Assembly: GCA_015061625.1 (NCBI GenBank)
Contig: SUWG01000003.1
Coordinates: 108,489 to 172,488, forward strand
Source: Lentisphaerota bacterium
GTDB lineage: Bacteria > Verrucomicrobiota > Lentisphaeria > Victivallales > Victivallaceae
Direction of reading: 5' to 3'
Length of the DNA stretch: 64,000 bases
Shown: piece by piece, positions 8,927 to 16,913 of the stretch
How positions within the stretch are numbered: the stretch's first letter is position 1
Layout of the letters: every line of letters begins with the position of its first letter
The notes under the pieces: model-generated
Database searches by the model: none
What the model was told of the DNA's origin: nothing
What the model saw: only the letters and a program-made list of their open reading frames with translations
Position numbers and translations under genes: made by a program

Positions 8927-9967
8927 GTGGTTATCCGATCCATAGCATTGACCAATTTCCGCAACTTTGAGTCGCGGGAATTGGTTTTTTGCAATCGCAA
9001 CATATTTTTTGAAGGGCCCAATGGTTCCGGCAAGAGCAATTTGCTGGAAAGTATCGGGTTTGCCAGTTTGTTGCGTTCATTCCGTGGTGCGCCGCCGCGG
9101 GAAATGATCCGGATCGGGGCGCGGGAATTTCAAATCAGAATGGCGTTGCAGGGGCGTATCGCCCCGGAAATTCTGGAGATCAGTGAAAACGTTTCCGGCA
9201 ATCGCAAACTGGCGATCAATGGTTCGCCGGTTCGCCGGAGCAGTGATTTCATCCGGGAGTTTCACACGGTGGTTTTTGCTCCGGAAGACCGGGAGATCGT
9301 ATCCGGGCCGTCGGGGAACCGCCGGAGATTTTTTGACATACTTATTTCGGAGATCGAGCCGGAATATCTTTTGCGCTTGTCCCGGTATATCCGGGCGTTG
9401 CTCCAACGCAACCGGGCATTGAAATTTGCGCCGCATACTGCCGGGGCATTTGAGGATGAGTTAGCGGAAAATGCGCCATTTATTGCCGCCAAACGGCGGT
9501 TTTACGCTCAAAAAATTGCGGAAAAAGTGGCTTTACTGCTGGGGGATAGAGGCGGCTTTGAGGTGATATACCGCACTGATGCCGGGGAAGATTTCCGGAT
9601 GCACAAGGCATTGATCCGGGCGAAAAAGGAGAGCGAATTGCGCCGCCAATGCACCGCTTGCGGAGTGCAGTTGGATGATTTTGAATTTATTTTCAACGGC
9701 AAACTTTTGCGCACTTACGGCTCGACCGGACAGGTGAGATTGATCGCATTGCTGCTGAAACTGGCGCAATTTCAGGTGGTTCAGAGTAATTCCGATGCGC
9801 CGCTGGCGGTACTGGCCGACGATGTTACCGGCGAATTGGATGAAAATAATCTGTCACTTTTCCTCGATACCATTGCCGAAGCCGGGCAGTCATTTTTCAC
9901 CTTTGCCGAACCGCCCCGCTTCTCATTGCCCGACAGTGCGACCATACCTGTTGGAAATAATGGCTGA
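8927..9967 (+). CDS. recF: DNA replication/repair protein RecF
   Basis: SMC/ABC-type ATPase that helps load RecA at gaps. It has Walker A GPNGSGKSN at about 30-38, the signature region YGSTGQVRLIALLLKLAQ and Walker B AVLADDVTGELD near the C-terminus. It is 346 residues long and begins with GTG. It follows dnaN by 2 bp, the classical order. The stop lies 7 bp from the stop of the convergent secreted-protein gene, with no terminator between them. Confidence 0.96.
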   Translation: MVIRSIALTNFRNFESRELVFCNRNIFFEGPNGSGKSNLLESIGFASLLRSFRGAPPREMIRIGAREFQIRMALQGRIAPEILEISENVSGNRKLAINGSPVRRSSDFIREFHTVVFAPEDREIVSGPSGNRRRFFDILISEIEPEYLLRLSRYIRALLQRNRALKFAPHTAGAFEDELAENAPFIAAKRRFYAQKIAEKVALLLGDRGGFEVIYRTDAGEDFRMHKALIRAKKESELRRQCTACGVQLDDFEFIFNGKLLRTYGSTGQVRLIALLLKLAQFQVVQSNSDAPLAVLADDVTGELDENNLSLFLDTIAEAGQSFFTFAEPPRFSLPDSATIPVGNNG

Positions 9968-9974
9968 AGATAAT

Positions 9975-10877
9975 TCAGAATGGTGACGGCGGAGTATAAC
10001 TTTTCCTTAATAAATGACCGCCATACGGCGCTGATGAGATGTCGTTACAAAACATTATTGTCCAATTGGCAATTTCTTCTTCAGTAAAATTATATCTCAA
10101 AGCCATTTCCCGGAGTTCTTTCAAGCGGCCGCGGACTGCCAAAAAGGCGGCAAGTTCAACAAATTTACGTTCTCTTATCTGTTGCCAATCCGTGCTTTGA
10201 GGGGGAGTATCGCTAAATATTTTTTCACCAGATAGATTGGAATAATGTATTTCCTTCTCCCAGCCGGTGGTGTCGAAGCCCATGGTGACATTCAGATACA
10301 CCGCGCCAACCGCACCGGCGTAATATATTTCGTCGGTCCATTTGAACCACAAACCCTTTTGCGGGTGACGGCAGCCGCAAATATTATTAGTGGGGTCAAA
10401 AAGTCCAATCGCACTGAATGAAACGACTTCTCTCCAGCAATTGCCGGAAATATCAAAAATCGTGGTTTGGGTGTATCCGGCATCTGCTCCTGAACCGAAA
10501 TTGTGAGCGGAAACTATCAGGTAGCGGCAAAGACCACTGTTATCGGCAGCGCATAAGAGGGAATCAATATCAAGAACTTCATCTTCCGGATTGGGATCAC
10601 CGGGAACAAATGGATCAGATTGGGCAGCGCGGATCCATTCACATTTATTTATGCCATGACTGATTTTACTGAAATAAATGTATCGCCCTTCGGTAGAAAA
10701 AAGAATAGTATTACCTTTTTTGATTTGTACTGTTGCATTATATCCGTATGATACATACACCCGTATTTTTTCGCTGTCACCGGCAGTGGGTGCTGTTTGC
10801 GGCTCGTTTTCTGCCGCAAAGGCGACTGTAACGGCGGCAAAGACCGCGGTAAAAATTGAAGTGAAAATCTTTCTCAT
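9975..10877 (-). CDS. Secreted protein of unknown function
   Basis: A 300-residue protein with a clear Sec signal peptide: MRKIF, a hydrophobic core, then AFAAEN as likely cleavage site near residue 22. The mature part is rich in aromatic residues and cysteines (for example NICGCRH) with a helical C-terminal ~80 residues (LAAFLAVRGRLKELREMA). I do not recognise the family. A Shine-Dalgarno (ggaag) precedes the ATG. The promoter carries a TGGAC-N7-GTCCA palindrome centred on its -35 position, shared with the Sel1 locus far to the right. Confidence 0.7.
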   Translation of the reverse strand: MRKIFTSIFTAVFAAVTVAFAAENEPQTAPTAGDSEKIRVYVSYGYNATVQIKKGNTILFSTEGRYIYFSKISHGINKCEWIRAAQSDPFVPGDPNPEDEVLDIDSLLCAADNSGLCRYLIVSAHNFGSGADAGYTQTTIFDISGNCWREVVSFSAIGLFDPTNNICGCRHPQKGLWFKWTDEIYYAGAVGAVYLNVTMGFDTTGWEKEIHYSNLSGEKIFSDTPPQSTDWQQIRERKFVELAAFLAVRGRLKELREMALRYNFTEEEIANWTIMFCNDISSAPYGGHLLRKSYTPPSPF

Positions 10878-11200
10878 TTTTTGTACTTCCTTTTTTTTAT
10901 TCTCTTAAACTGCATTTTTACCATCTGCCATGTAATATATCACTGATGATTGGACATTTTCAGTCCATGTAAATAAAAAAACGTAAAATTTTTCCGGCAT
11001 CACGTTGTCAGAAAAGGGCCGTGACAATAGTCTAATAAAGCAGACAGATTCGCAAATATCACAAAGCAAGACCAACAGAAAAAAGGAGAGATATTATGAG
11101 ATATATCCCAAATTGACGCAGTAGTTAAAATTTTGTCACTCTTGTATTATGAATTAAACTTGAAAAAATAATTATAAATCAAAAAAAAGGAAAAATAATA
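10878..11200. other. Intergenic gap (323 bp) with operator and mini-ORF
   Basis: AT-rich gap between divergent genes. It contains the operator-like promoter at 10934-10967. It also has a well-formed Shine-Dalgarno (aaaaaaggagag) before a 6-codon ORF at 11096-11116 (MRYIPN, stop). This could be a leader peptide or a relic of a lost gene. Nothing else is recognised. Confidence 0.45.
10934..10967 (-). promoter_or_regulatory. Promoter with palindromic operator-like site
   Basis: On the minus strand TGGACTGAAAATGTCCA (10951-10967) is followed by TATATT (10934-10939). The palindrome TGGAC-N7-GTCCA is centred where the -35 hexamer should be. It is nearly identical (16 of 17) to the sites at 22968 and 24545. 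Confidence 0.6.
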
Positions 11201-11482
11201 ATGAGTTACGGTCTGGATTCAAAAAATTACCCGCCCAAAAGTCGTTTTACATTTATTTTGCTGTCGTTGTTTTTTAACAGTTTGGGGTTACATTTATTCT
11301 ATATCGGCTATGCAGGTGGCGGGGTGTTCACTTTGCTTTGGAATGCCGCTACGGTGTATTTTGCACTTCAAGGTGAGCAGATGGTGGAAACGGTGCTGTG
11401 GATGTATGGAATTCATTGGGTTGTCACTTTGATCGGGATCATTTCAGCCGACACAGATGCGAGAAATATGCCTTTGCAATAA
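11201..11482 (+). CDS. TM2-like small membrane protein
   Basis: A 93-residue protein with two or three hydrophobic segments. The stretch SLGLHLFYIGYAGGGVFTLLWN has the TM2-domain pattern (G-x-H-x-FY-x-G with a following Gly-rich helix). TM2 proteins are small membrane proteins of generally unknown role. A Shine-Dalgarno (aaaagg) lies 8 bp before the ATG. It begins a run of co-oriented genes for small membrane or secreted proteins. Confidence 0.65.
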   Translation: MSYGLDSKNYPPKSRFTFILLSLFFNSLGLHLFYIGYAGGGVFTLLWNAATVYFALQGEQMVETVLWMYGIHWVVTLIGIISADTDARNMPLQ

Positions 11483-11506
11483 ATAACTGTCAGGAGATAT
11501 GAAATT

Positions 11507-12214
11507 ATGATCATGAAAAAAATGTTGTTTTCTGCCGCCATTATTTTGGGATGCAATTCTTTTTCAGCCGGTGCTTTTGAATATTTACCGCTGCCGCCTC
11601 CGCCTCCGCCGCAAAGTGCTTATGACGGACGGGATAATGCCTGGCGCAACGGCAATTATCAAAGTGCGCTGGATTATCAGTTGAGAATAGCAAATATGGA
11701 TAATTCAATTGAAATAAGTGCTGCCAGTGATTGTTTTGTTCTTGCTATGTGCTATTGGAATGTCGGCAACCGGTCGCAGGCGATTGCCTGTGTGGAGCGC
11801 GGGATCAGTTGTTTGAGAAATGGCCGGTATACTGCCGGTTCCGGATGCGAACGAGCGGCCGTGGAATTTTTACAGAAAATGCGCAATGGCGATCTGCCTG
11901 ATAAGTTCAACTATTATGATACTCACTCATTCGGTGTTCTGGGTTATATAATGGCGGTGCCGGAGGCTGTCTGGTATCATAAAATGGGACAGCACAATGC
12001 CAGACTGGATGCCATAATAAGGTATTGTGATTCCATGATTCAAAGTTATCAAAGACGGCAGGATGAGATCGAAAGGGAAGCAAAAAGATATGCCCGGCTG
12101 GAATATTTGAATGGTACCGGCTGTGAATTTTCCATAGATCATCCTCCGGCTTACGGAACTGAACTGCGCAACAAATGGGATGCGTGCCGGCGGGTATATG
12201 ATATATTCCGGTGA
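11507..12214 (+). CDS. Secreted protein, unknown (TPR-like helices possible)
   Basis: A 235-residue protein with a signal peptide (MIMKKMLFSAAIILGCNSFSAGAF) followed by a short poly-proline stretch (LPLPPPPPPQ). The middle (NAWRNGNYQSALDYQLRIA ... AMCYWNVGNRSQAIACVERGI) reads like two tetratricopeptide-type helix pairs. The C-terminal part is charged and helical. The ATG at 11507 suits the Shine-Dalgarno (caggag) better than the second ATG at 11513. The gene follows the TM2-like gene by 24 bp and so probably shares its transcript. Family not recognised. Confidence 0.65.
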   Translation: MIMKKMLFSAAIILGCNSFSAGAFEYLPLPPPPPPQSAYDGRDNAWRNGNYQSALDYQLRIANMDNSIEISAASDCFVLAMCYWNVGNRSQAIACVERGISCLRNGRYTAGSGCERAAVEFLQKMRNGDLPDKFNYYDTHSFGVLGYIMAVPEAVWYHKMGQHNARLDAIIRYCDSMIQSYQRRQDEIEREAKRYARLEYLNGTGCEFSIDHPPAYGTELRNKWDACRRVYDIFR

Positions 12215-12256
12215 ATGGCATTGTAAAGTCAACAAAATATTAAAAGGAAATGTTAT

Positions 12257-12742
12257 ATGGATAGCGAAAGATTGATACTCACTTCTTTTGAGTGGGAAAA
12301 TAAGGAAAATTTCAAGTTCCTGCCGGAAGAAAAAAAGTTGCAGTTTTTTGCCTGTCAGAAAGTTGAAGGTAAATCCAGTTACAAAGTGCAAGTATTGGTA
12401 ACTGATGAAAGAGTCGTACTTTTGCGGCGGTTCAATCTGCTTCCGTTGCTGCTTCTTGCATTGGGCTTGGGGGGCGGGTGTATTGTCATCGGCTGTATTT
12501 TCGGTGCGGGATTGGCGATAAAAATGTTAGCATTGGCTCCTTACATACTGGCAGGCGCGCAGTATGCAAGGCAAAGTAATCCGGAGTGTTACCGTTTTAT
12601 CCAGTCCATTCCGCATAAAGCGATCACGGAAGTGGATTTTTCCGATGAAAAGTTGGTAAAAATAAATATCAGTGACAGTGAACCGCTGATGCTTCAAATG
12701 GGGCGTTCTGCCCGGAAAAAATTTGAAGAAAACGTCGGATGA
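12257..12742 (+). CDS. Membrane protein with PH-like halves, unknown
   Basis: A 161-residue protein. A strongly hydrophobic centre (about 60-105, two membrane segments with a Gly-rich turn LGLGGGCIVIGCIFGAG) sits between a beta-like N-terminal part (VLVTDERVVLLRRF) and a C-terminal part (ITEVDFSDEKLVKINISD). The N-terminal VTDERVVLLRR segment resembles bacterial PH domains. Function unknown. A Shine-Dalgarno (aaaagga) is present, and a strong terminator follows. Confidence 0.6.
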   Translation: MDSERLILTSFEWENKENFKFLPEEKKLQFFACQKVEGKSSYKVQVLVTDERVVLLRRFNLLPLLLLALGLGGGCIVIGCIFGAGLAIKMLALAPYILAGAQYARQSNPECYRFIQSIPHKAITEVDFSDEKLVKINISDSEPLMLQMGRSARKKFEENVG

Positions 12743-12757
12743 GCCGCCATTGAATAT

Positions 12758-12818
12758 CGAAAGGCTGTGGTCAAATTGTCTGATAAAAAGCAATTTTGCC
12801 GCAGCCTCGATTTTTTTT
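12758..12818 (+). terminator. Intrinsic terminator
   Basis: A long imperfect stem (cga-aaggctgtggtcaaattg with caattttgccgcagcctcg) is followed by T8. It ends the 11201-12742 gene run. Confidence 0.8.
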
Positions 12819-13148
12819 CCGCAGTTCCCATCCGCCTTATTAAAAGGTGATACTTCTTTAACCTTTTTATATGTTGTAAAAAATGGTAAATTTTACAAAT
12901 ATATTGTCAGAAATATGCACTTGCAATAACCTAATTAAATAAAGAAATATCATCAAAGATTGAGGAAAATATTGCTTTTAATAAGAATCTTTTAGATAAA
13001 ATATCAATAAATATCGTATTTGTGTTGTAAATATTAAAATGAAGTGTTAAATTATGAGGTGTTGTTGAATTTTATATTAAATATCGTTTGCTGAAATTTG
13101 GATTGTCGGTTGCAGGAGTTGGAATGAAAAAGCAAGAGGAATTTGAAA
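12819..13148. other. AT-rich intergenic gap
   Basis: About 330 bp, strongly AT-rich, with no convincing gene apart from a 16-codon ORF at 13124-13174 (MKKQEEFENEYNLSEV). That ORF has a Shine-Dalgarno (caggag) and overlaps the next gene's start in another frame. It may be a leader peptide or chance. Confidence 0.4.
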
Positions 13149-13994
13149 ATGAATATAATTTGTCCGAAGTGTAAAACAAATCATAAAATAAAATATTTTG
13201 ATGGTAAGTCAATGAAATTTTGCCCTGAATGCGGTGAAAAATTTTCAGAATCAGGTGCAGTGGAATCAATTTCAAAAGAGAAAATCCAAAAGGTTGAAAA
13301 AGGTCAGCCGTCAAATGACTCCCGGTGCAAATCACAGGCTTTTGAATTGTTGAAACAGGGGAAGCCGAGAGCAGCTTTGTTGACCGCCGTTCAATGTGAT
13401 GATTTTGAGGATGGGGATTTGCAATACATTTTCGGCCGTTGTTATGAACATGAATTTGTGTTTAATGATAATGAGTTGAAATATACTAAATTTTTGAAAA
13501 AAGGAGGTTTTCGGGTGATTGACGACAGATGGGAGTGTAATTCTGCTTTTTATGTGTCAATGTTCTGTTTCAAAGAGTCATTTTTGGAAGCAGTCAAATT
13601 TTATTCCGAGGCATTGTATCTGGAACCTGCCAAACATATTGTATCGGATATATATCGCCGGGTGAAACAGCATTCGTTACGTTGTCTTTTGCACATTATC
13701 TGCTGGCCGTTGTATTGTTTTAAGGCAATGGGCAGAGAGTATGATGGATTAATGGGATACAAAGACAATCGTTTTTCTGTCTGGTTTTTGAGTTGTTTGT
13801 TTTTTTCGCTGCTGCCTTATGGGATTTTGGGGAGCGAAATGGGGTGGTCAAATCTGCTGGCCATCGGTTGTTCTTTTTTGATCGGCTATGTTAGTACCGG
13901 GATAATACTTGCGATAATGGCAAAAGTACATTTAAATAAAATGTTGAAACATCGTTTCACTTTTTGCTCTATGGAAAACTGTGATTGGCTTTGA
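13149..13994 (+). CDS. Zinc-ribbon membrane protein, unknown
   Basis: A 281-residue protein. It opens with a zinc ribbon (CPKC at about 5-8, CPEC at about 28-31), has a middle region with TPR- or Sel1-like phrases (AFELLKQGKPRAALLTA, LQYIFGRCYEHEF), and ends with two hydrophobic segments (WFLSCLFFSLLPYGILG and LLAIGCSFLIGYVSTGIILAIMA). The ORF track starts at a TTG at 13143; the ATG at 13149 has better spacing to gagg. Codon use is more AT-rich than in the housekeeping genes. Possible zinc-dependent membrane adaptor, but function is unknown. Confidence 0.6.
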   Translation: MNIICPKCKTNHKIKYFDGKSMKFCPECGEKFSESGAVESISKEKIQKVEKGQPSNDSRCKSQAFELLKQGKPRAALLTAVQCDDFEDGDLQYIFGRCYEHEFVFNDNELKYTKFLKKGGFRVIDDRWECNSAFYVSMFCFKESFLEAVKFYSEALYLEPAKHIVSDIYRRVKQHSLRCLLHIICWPLYCFKAMGREYDGLMGYKDNRFSVWFLSCLFFSLLPYGILGSEMGWSNLLAIGCSFLIGYVSTGIILAIMAKVHLNKMLKHRFTFCSMENCDWL

Positions 13995-14010
13995 TAAGGA
14001 ATAAACTGTT

Positions 14011-15072
14011 ATGAATTTGAAAAAAACAGGTGCAGAGGTTGAACTTTGCTTGAAATGGCTGTGTTCATCAGATCAGAATGTGGTGATTGATAAAGAAATT
14101 AATGATATTTTATCGCTTTTGACCGATGAACATTGCGTTTGGCCGGCCGGAGTAAACGTTGACCGGTTGAAAACAGTTTTTGTTGAACCGCCGCCGCGGG
14201 TTATGAACCCGTTGGGTACATGGACAACATATTCAAACCGGAGACGTGAAAAAGTTGTTTCATATTGTGAAATGCTGTTGAATGACGGTCATGAAAAAGA
14301 ATTTCTGGATTTCATTATTGATCTGTTTGAATGTGTGAAAAATGATTTTATTACTGTCGGTGTTATTTCTCCGGCAGACCGGGCTTGCAATACTGATAAT
14401 GAGATCGATTTTAATCCATCGGGTATAATCCAGGCACTTTTAAGTGCAACAACGTTGGGATTTTTTATCCGGCAGTCGGTGGCAAACAGTAAAATCACCA
14501 GCGATAAAACATTGGCGGTCTTAAGCCGTATCGTTGCTGTACTCGGACATTATTGCTTCAGAATTCTGGAACCGTGCAAAAATATTCCGCCGACCGGATA
14601 TTTCAATGATATGAAAGATTTTGCTTCCGGGGAGTTGTCACAACTTGCCGCAGCAATGAAACAAACATCATTGAGTTTTGAGGAGGTCGGGAAAATATAC
14701 AAATCAGCACTTGCTGTCCGTCACCCTGATTGGTATAACGTTCAGAAGGCCTGCCACCCTGATCACGCGAAAGAAAGTACTGTTTATAATAGCAACGATT
14801 TGCTGGAATGTCCGGTTTGCGGAAAACATACAGACAGTCTGAAGCGTTGTAATTTTACCGGTGTGGGATTTTATCTGATATTCTTTTCTATTTACAGCCA
14901 TGACATTACCGCTTGTCCGGAGTGTATGCGTAAGTGTATAAAGATATTGATGAAAAAATATATTTTCAGGGCAAATATTTTATATCCTTTTGTTCTTCTC
15001 GGTGCCTGGATAAATTTCTGTAAAATCAGGAAACGCGGACATTCCGGAAATCTTTTTAAAAAAGGATGGTAA
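14011..15072 (+). CDS. Large cysteine-motif protein, unknown
   Basis: A 353-residue protein of no recognised family. The first ~260 residues look helical and soluble. The C-terminal ~90 residues carry two cysteine pairs, CPVCGKH and CPECMRKC, which could bind zinc, and a hydrophobic stretch (ILYPFVLLGAWINF) that may anchor it to the membrane. It lies 16 bp after the zinc-ribbon membrane gene, in the same direction and with the same AT-rich codon use, so they are likely one operon and may act together. Confidence 0.6.
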   Translation: MNLKKTGAEVELCLKWLCSSDQNVVIDKEINDILSLLTDEHCVWPAGVNVDRLKTVFVEPPPRVMNPLGTWTTYSNRRREKVVSYCEMLLNDGHEKEFLDFIIDLFECVKNDFITVGVISPADRACNTDNEIDFNPSGIIQALLSATTLGFFIRQSVANSKITSDKTLAVLSRIVAVLGHYCFRILEPCKNIPPTGYFNDMKDFASGELSQLAAAMKQTSLSFEEVGKIYKSALAVRHPDWYNVQKACHPDHAKESTVYNSNDLLECPVCGKHTDSLKRCNFTGVGFYLIFFSIYSHDITACPECMRKCIKILMKKYIFRANILYPFVLLGAWINFCKIRKRGHSGNLFKKGW

Positions 15073-15215
15073 TTGTAAAAAATATGGATATTCATGAGTT
15101 CTATCGCGGTGACTTATGCGTTGAATAAAATTACAAGGTGAAATTACGCTGAAACCGGAGTTGCCGTATCGGCTGCAGATGAAAATATAAATGTATAAAA
15201 TAATGGAGTTGAAAA

Positions 15216-15728
15216 ATGAATCATATCGAAACTTGTTTCAAAAAGTATTGGGATTTTTCCGGTCGTGCCAGTCGCAGTGAATTTTGGAGTTTCTGGCTGT
15301 TTTGTATTGTAATCAATATCATTATCGGTTTGGCAGGTCTGTTTGTTGATTTGCTGCTGACTTCGGATAAAAATCCTTTGGTTCCCGGTAGTGGCATAAG
15401 TTGGCCGGGCATCGTTTTTTACTTATTGGTATTCATGCCCCAGTTGGCAGTTGTTTCCAGAAGGCTTCATGATTTGGATAGAGGCGCAGTGGATTTCAGT
15501 TTGTATATGATATTTCTGTGGCTGCCCGCAACATTTTTGGATTCCGTTTTTTGTATTATGCCATGGGGGAATTTCATCAGCGATCTTATCGGTGATGAAA
15601 ATATGGTTGCTGTTGTATTTATTTGCTTTTTGCTGTGCTTTGTTTCCGGTCTCATATTTTTGATCAACTTCTGCCGCCGGGGAACAGTGGGAGATAACTG
15701 TTTCGGTAAAGATCCGCTTGCCGAATAA
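15216..15728 (+). CDS. DUF805 family membrane protein
   Basis: A 170-residue inner-membrane protein with the DUF805 signatures: YWDFSGRASRSEFW at the N-terminus, RRLHDLD in the middle and GTVGDNCFGKDPLA at the end. Four hydrophobic segments are visible. DUF805 proteins are widespread and of unknown function. A Shine-Dalgarno (ggagttg) lies 7 bp before the ATG. It closes the accessory run of small membrane genes and precedes the exporter operon. Confidence 0.85.
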   Translation: MNHIETCFKKYWDFSGRASRSEFWSFWLFCIVINIIIGLAGLFVDLLLTSDKNPLVPGSGISWPGIVFYLLVFMPQLAVVSRRLHDLDRGAVDFSLYMIFLWLPATFLDSVFCIMPWGNFISDLIGDENMVAVVFICFLLCFVSGLIFLINFCRRGTVGDNCFGKDPLAE

Positions 15729-15771
15729 GTTTTTTTCCTGAATTTTTTCACCGATAAAATTTTTCCGGCCG

Positions 15772-15799
15772 TTGGAAAATGCGGCAAATGCCTTATAGT
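15772..15799 (+). promoter_or_regulatory. Promoter of exporter operon
   Basis: TTGGAA (15772-15777), 16 bp, TATAGT (15794-15799), about 45 bp before the HlyD-type gene. Confidence 0.5.
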
Positions 15800-15845
15800 T
15801 GTAAAATGCAGAAGAAAATATTTTGCAACGGTAAGGAGAATGGCT

Positions 15846-16913
15846 GTGATAAAAAAGGTGATAATTATTCTGGCGGTGTTGTCCTGTGTGCTTCTGGCGG
15901 TGAATTTTTACCTGAATTACCGCAAAAATGCCATCTACCGCAATCCGGCATTCGCTTACGGTAATGGCCGTCTGGAAGCCACGGAAATAAGCATTTCCAC
16001 CAAATTGCCCGGCCGCATCGAGGCGATCTATGTCAATGACGGCGATTTCGTCACCAAAGGACAACTTCTGGCTCTGATGCAGACCGATGTGCTTGAGGCT
16101 GAACTCGCCCAGGCGCAGGCCCGCAAAGAACAATCCGAAGCCACACTTACTGCCGCCCAAGCCGCCGTTTCCCTGCGCCAGAGTGAATATGAATCCGCTC
16201 TGGCAGTCGTCCGGCAGAAAGAAAGTGCTTGTGACGGAGCCAAAAAACGGTATGACCGGGCGGTGATCTTGCGTCAGGATGCGGCAATGTCGCAGCAGGA
16301 TTTTGAGGTCGATGAAACCTATTATCAAACCTGTACCGCTGAATTATCTGCCGCCCGGGCCGCCGCCCGCAAAGCCCAGGCCGCCATTGCCGCCGCTCAA
16401 GCCGAAGTTTCCGGAGCGCAGGCGGCGATCACTGCCGCCGGGGCGGATATTGCCCGTATTCAGGCGGATTTATCCGATTGCCGCCTGACCGCCCCGGTCG
16501 ATGGGCGCATCCAATACCGCATCGCTCAAACCGGTGAAGTGCTTGCCGCCGGTGGCAAAGTGCTTAATCTCGTCGATCTTTCCGATGTTTACATGACCTT
16601 TTTTCTTTCCGAAGCCAGTGCGGGCAAAGTGAAAATCGGTTCCCCGGTGCGTCTGGTGCTGGATGCCGCACCGGAGAGACCCATTCCGGCGACGGTTTAT
16701 TTTGTTTCCAGCGTGGCGCAATTCACCCCCAAAACGGTGGAAACGGCCGAGGAACGGCAAAAACTCATGTTCCGGGTCAAAGCCCGGATCGATCCGGAAC
16801 TTCTGCGCCGTCACCTTGCCGCCGTCAAAACCGGTCTGCCCGGCGTGGCATGGGTGAAACTTGATGAAAATGAGCCGTGGCCGCAATTTCTCCGGGCGGA
16901 GAGTGAAAAATGA
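15846..16913 (+). CDS. HlyD-family periplasmic adaptor of ABC exporter
   Basis: Membrane-fusion protein that links an inner-membrane ABC exporter to the envelope. It has an N-terminal membrane anchor (VIIILAVLSCVLLAVNF), a split biotinyl-lipoyl hairpin (TKLPGRIEAIYVNDGDFVTKGQ and LTAPVDGRIQYR), and between them about 130 residues of Ala/Gln-rich coiled coil. An ATG at 15840 sits too close to aaggag; the in-frame GTG at 15846 has ideal spacing, so I prefer it (355 residues). It overlaps the next gene by 4 bp. It resembles YhiI/YbhG-type adaptors. Confidence 0.85.
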   Translation: MIKKVIIILAVLSCVLLAVNFYLNYRKNAIYRNPAFAYGNGRLEATEISISTKLPGRIEAIYVNDGDFVTKGQLLALMQTDVLEAELAQAQARKEQSEATLTAAQAAVSLRQSEYESALAVVRQKESACDGAKKRYDRAVILRQDAAMSQQDFEVDETYYQTCTAELSAARAAARKAQAAIAAAQAEVSGAQAAITAAGADIARIQADLSDCRLTAPVDGRIQYRIAQTGEVLAAGGKVLNLVDLSDVYMTFFLSEASAGKVKIGSPVRLVLDAAPERPIPATVYFVSSVAQFTPKTVETAEERQKLMFRVKARIDPELLRRHLAAVKTGLPGVAWVKLDENEPWPQFLRAESEK

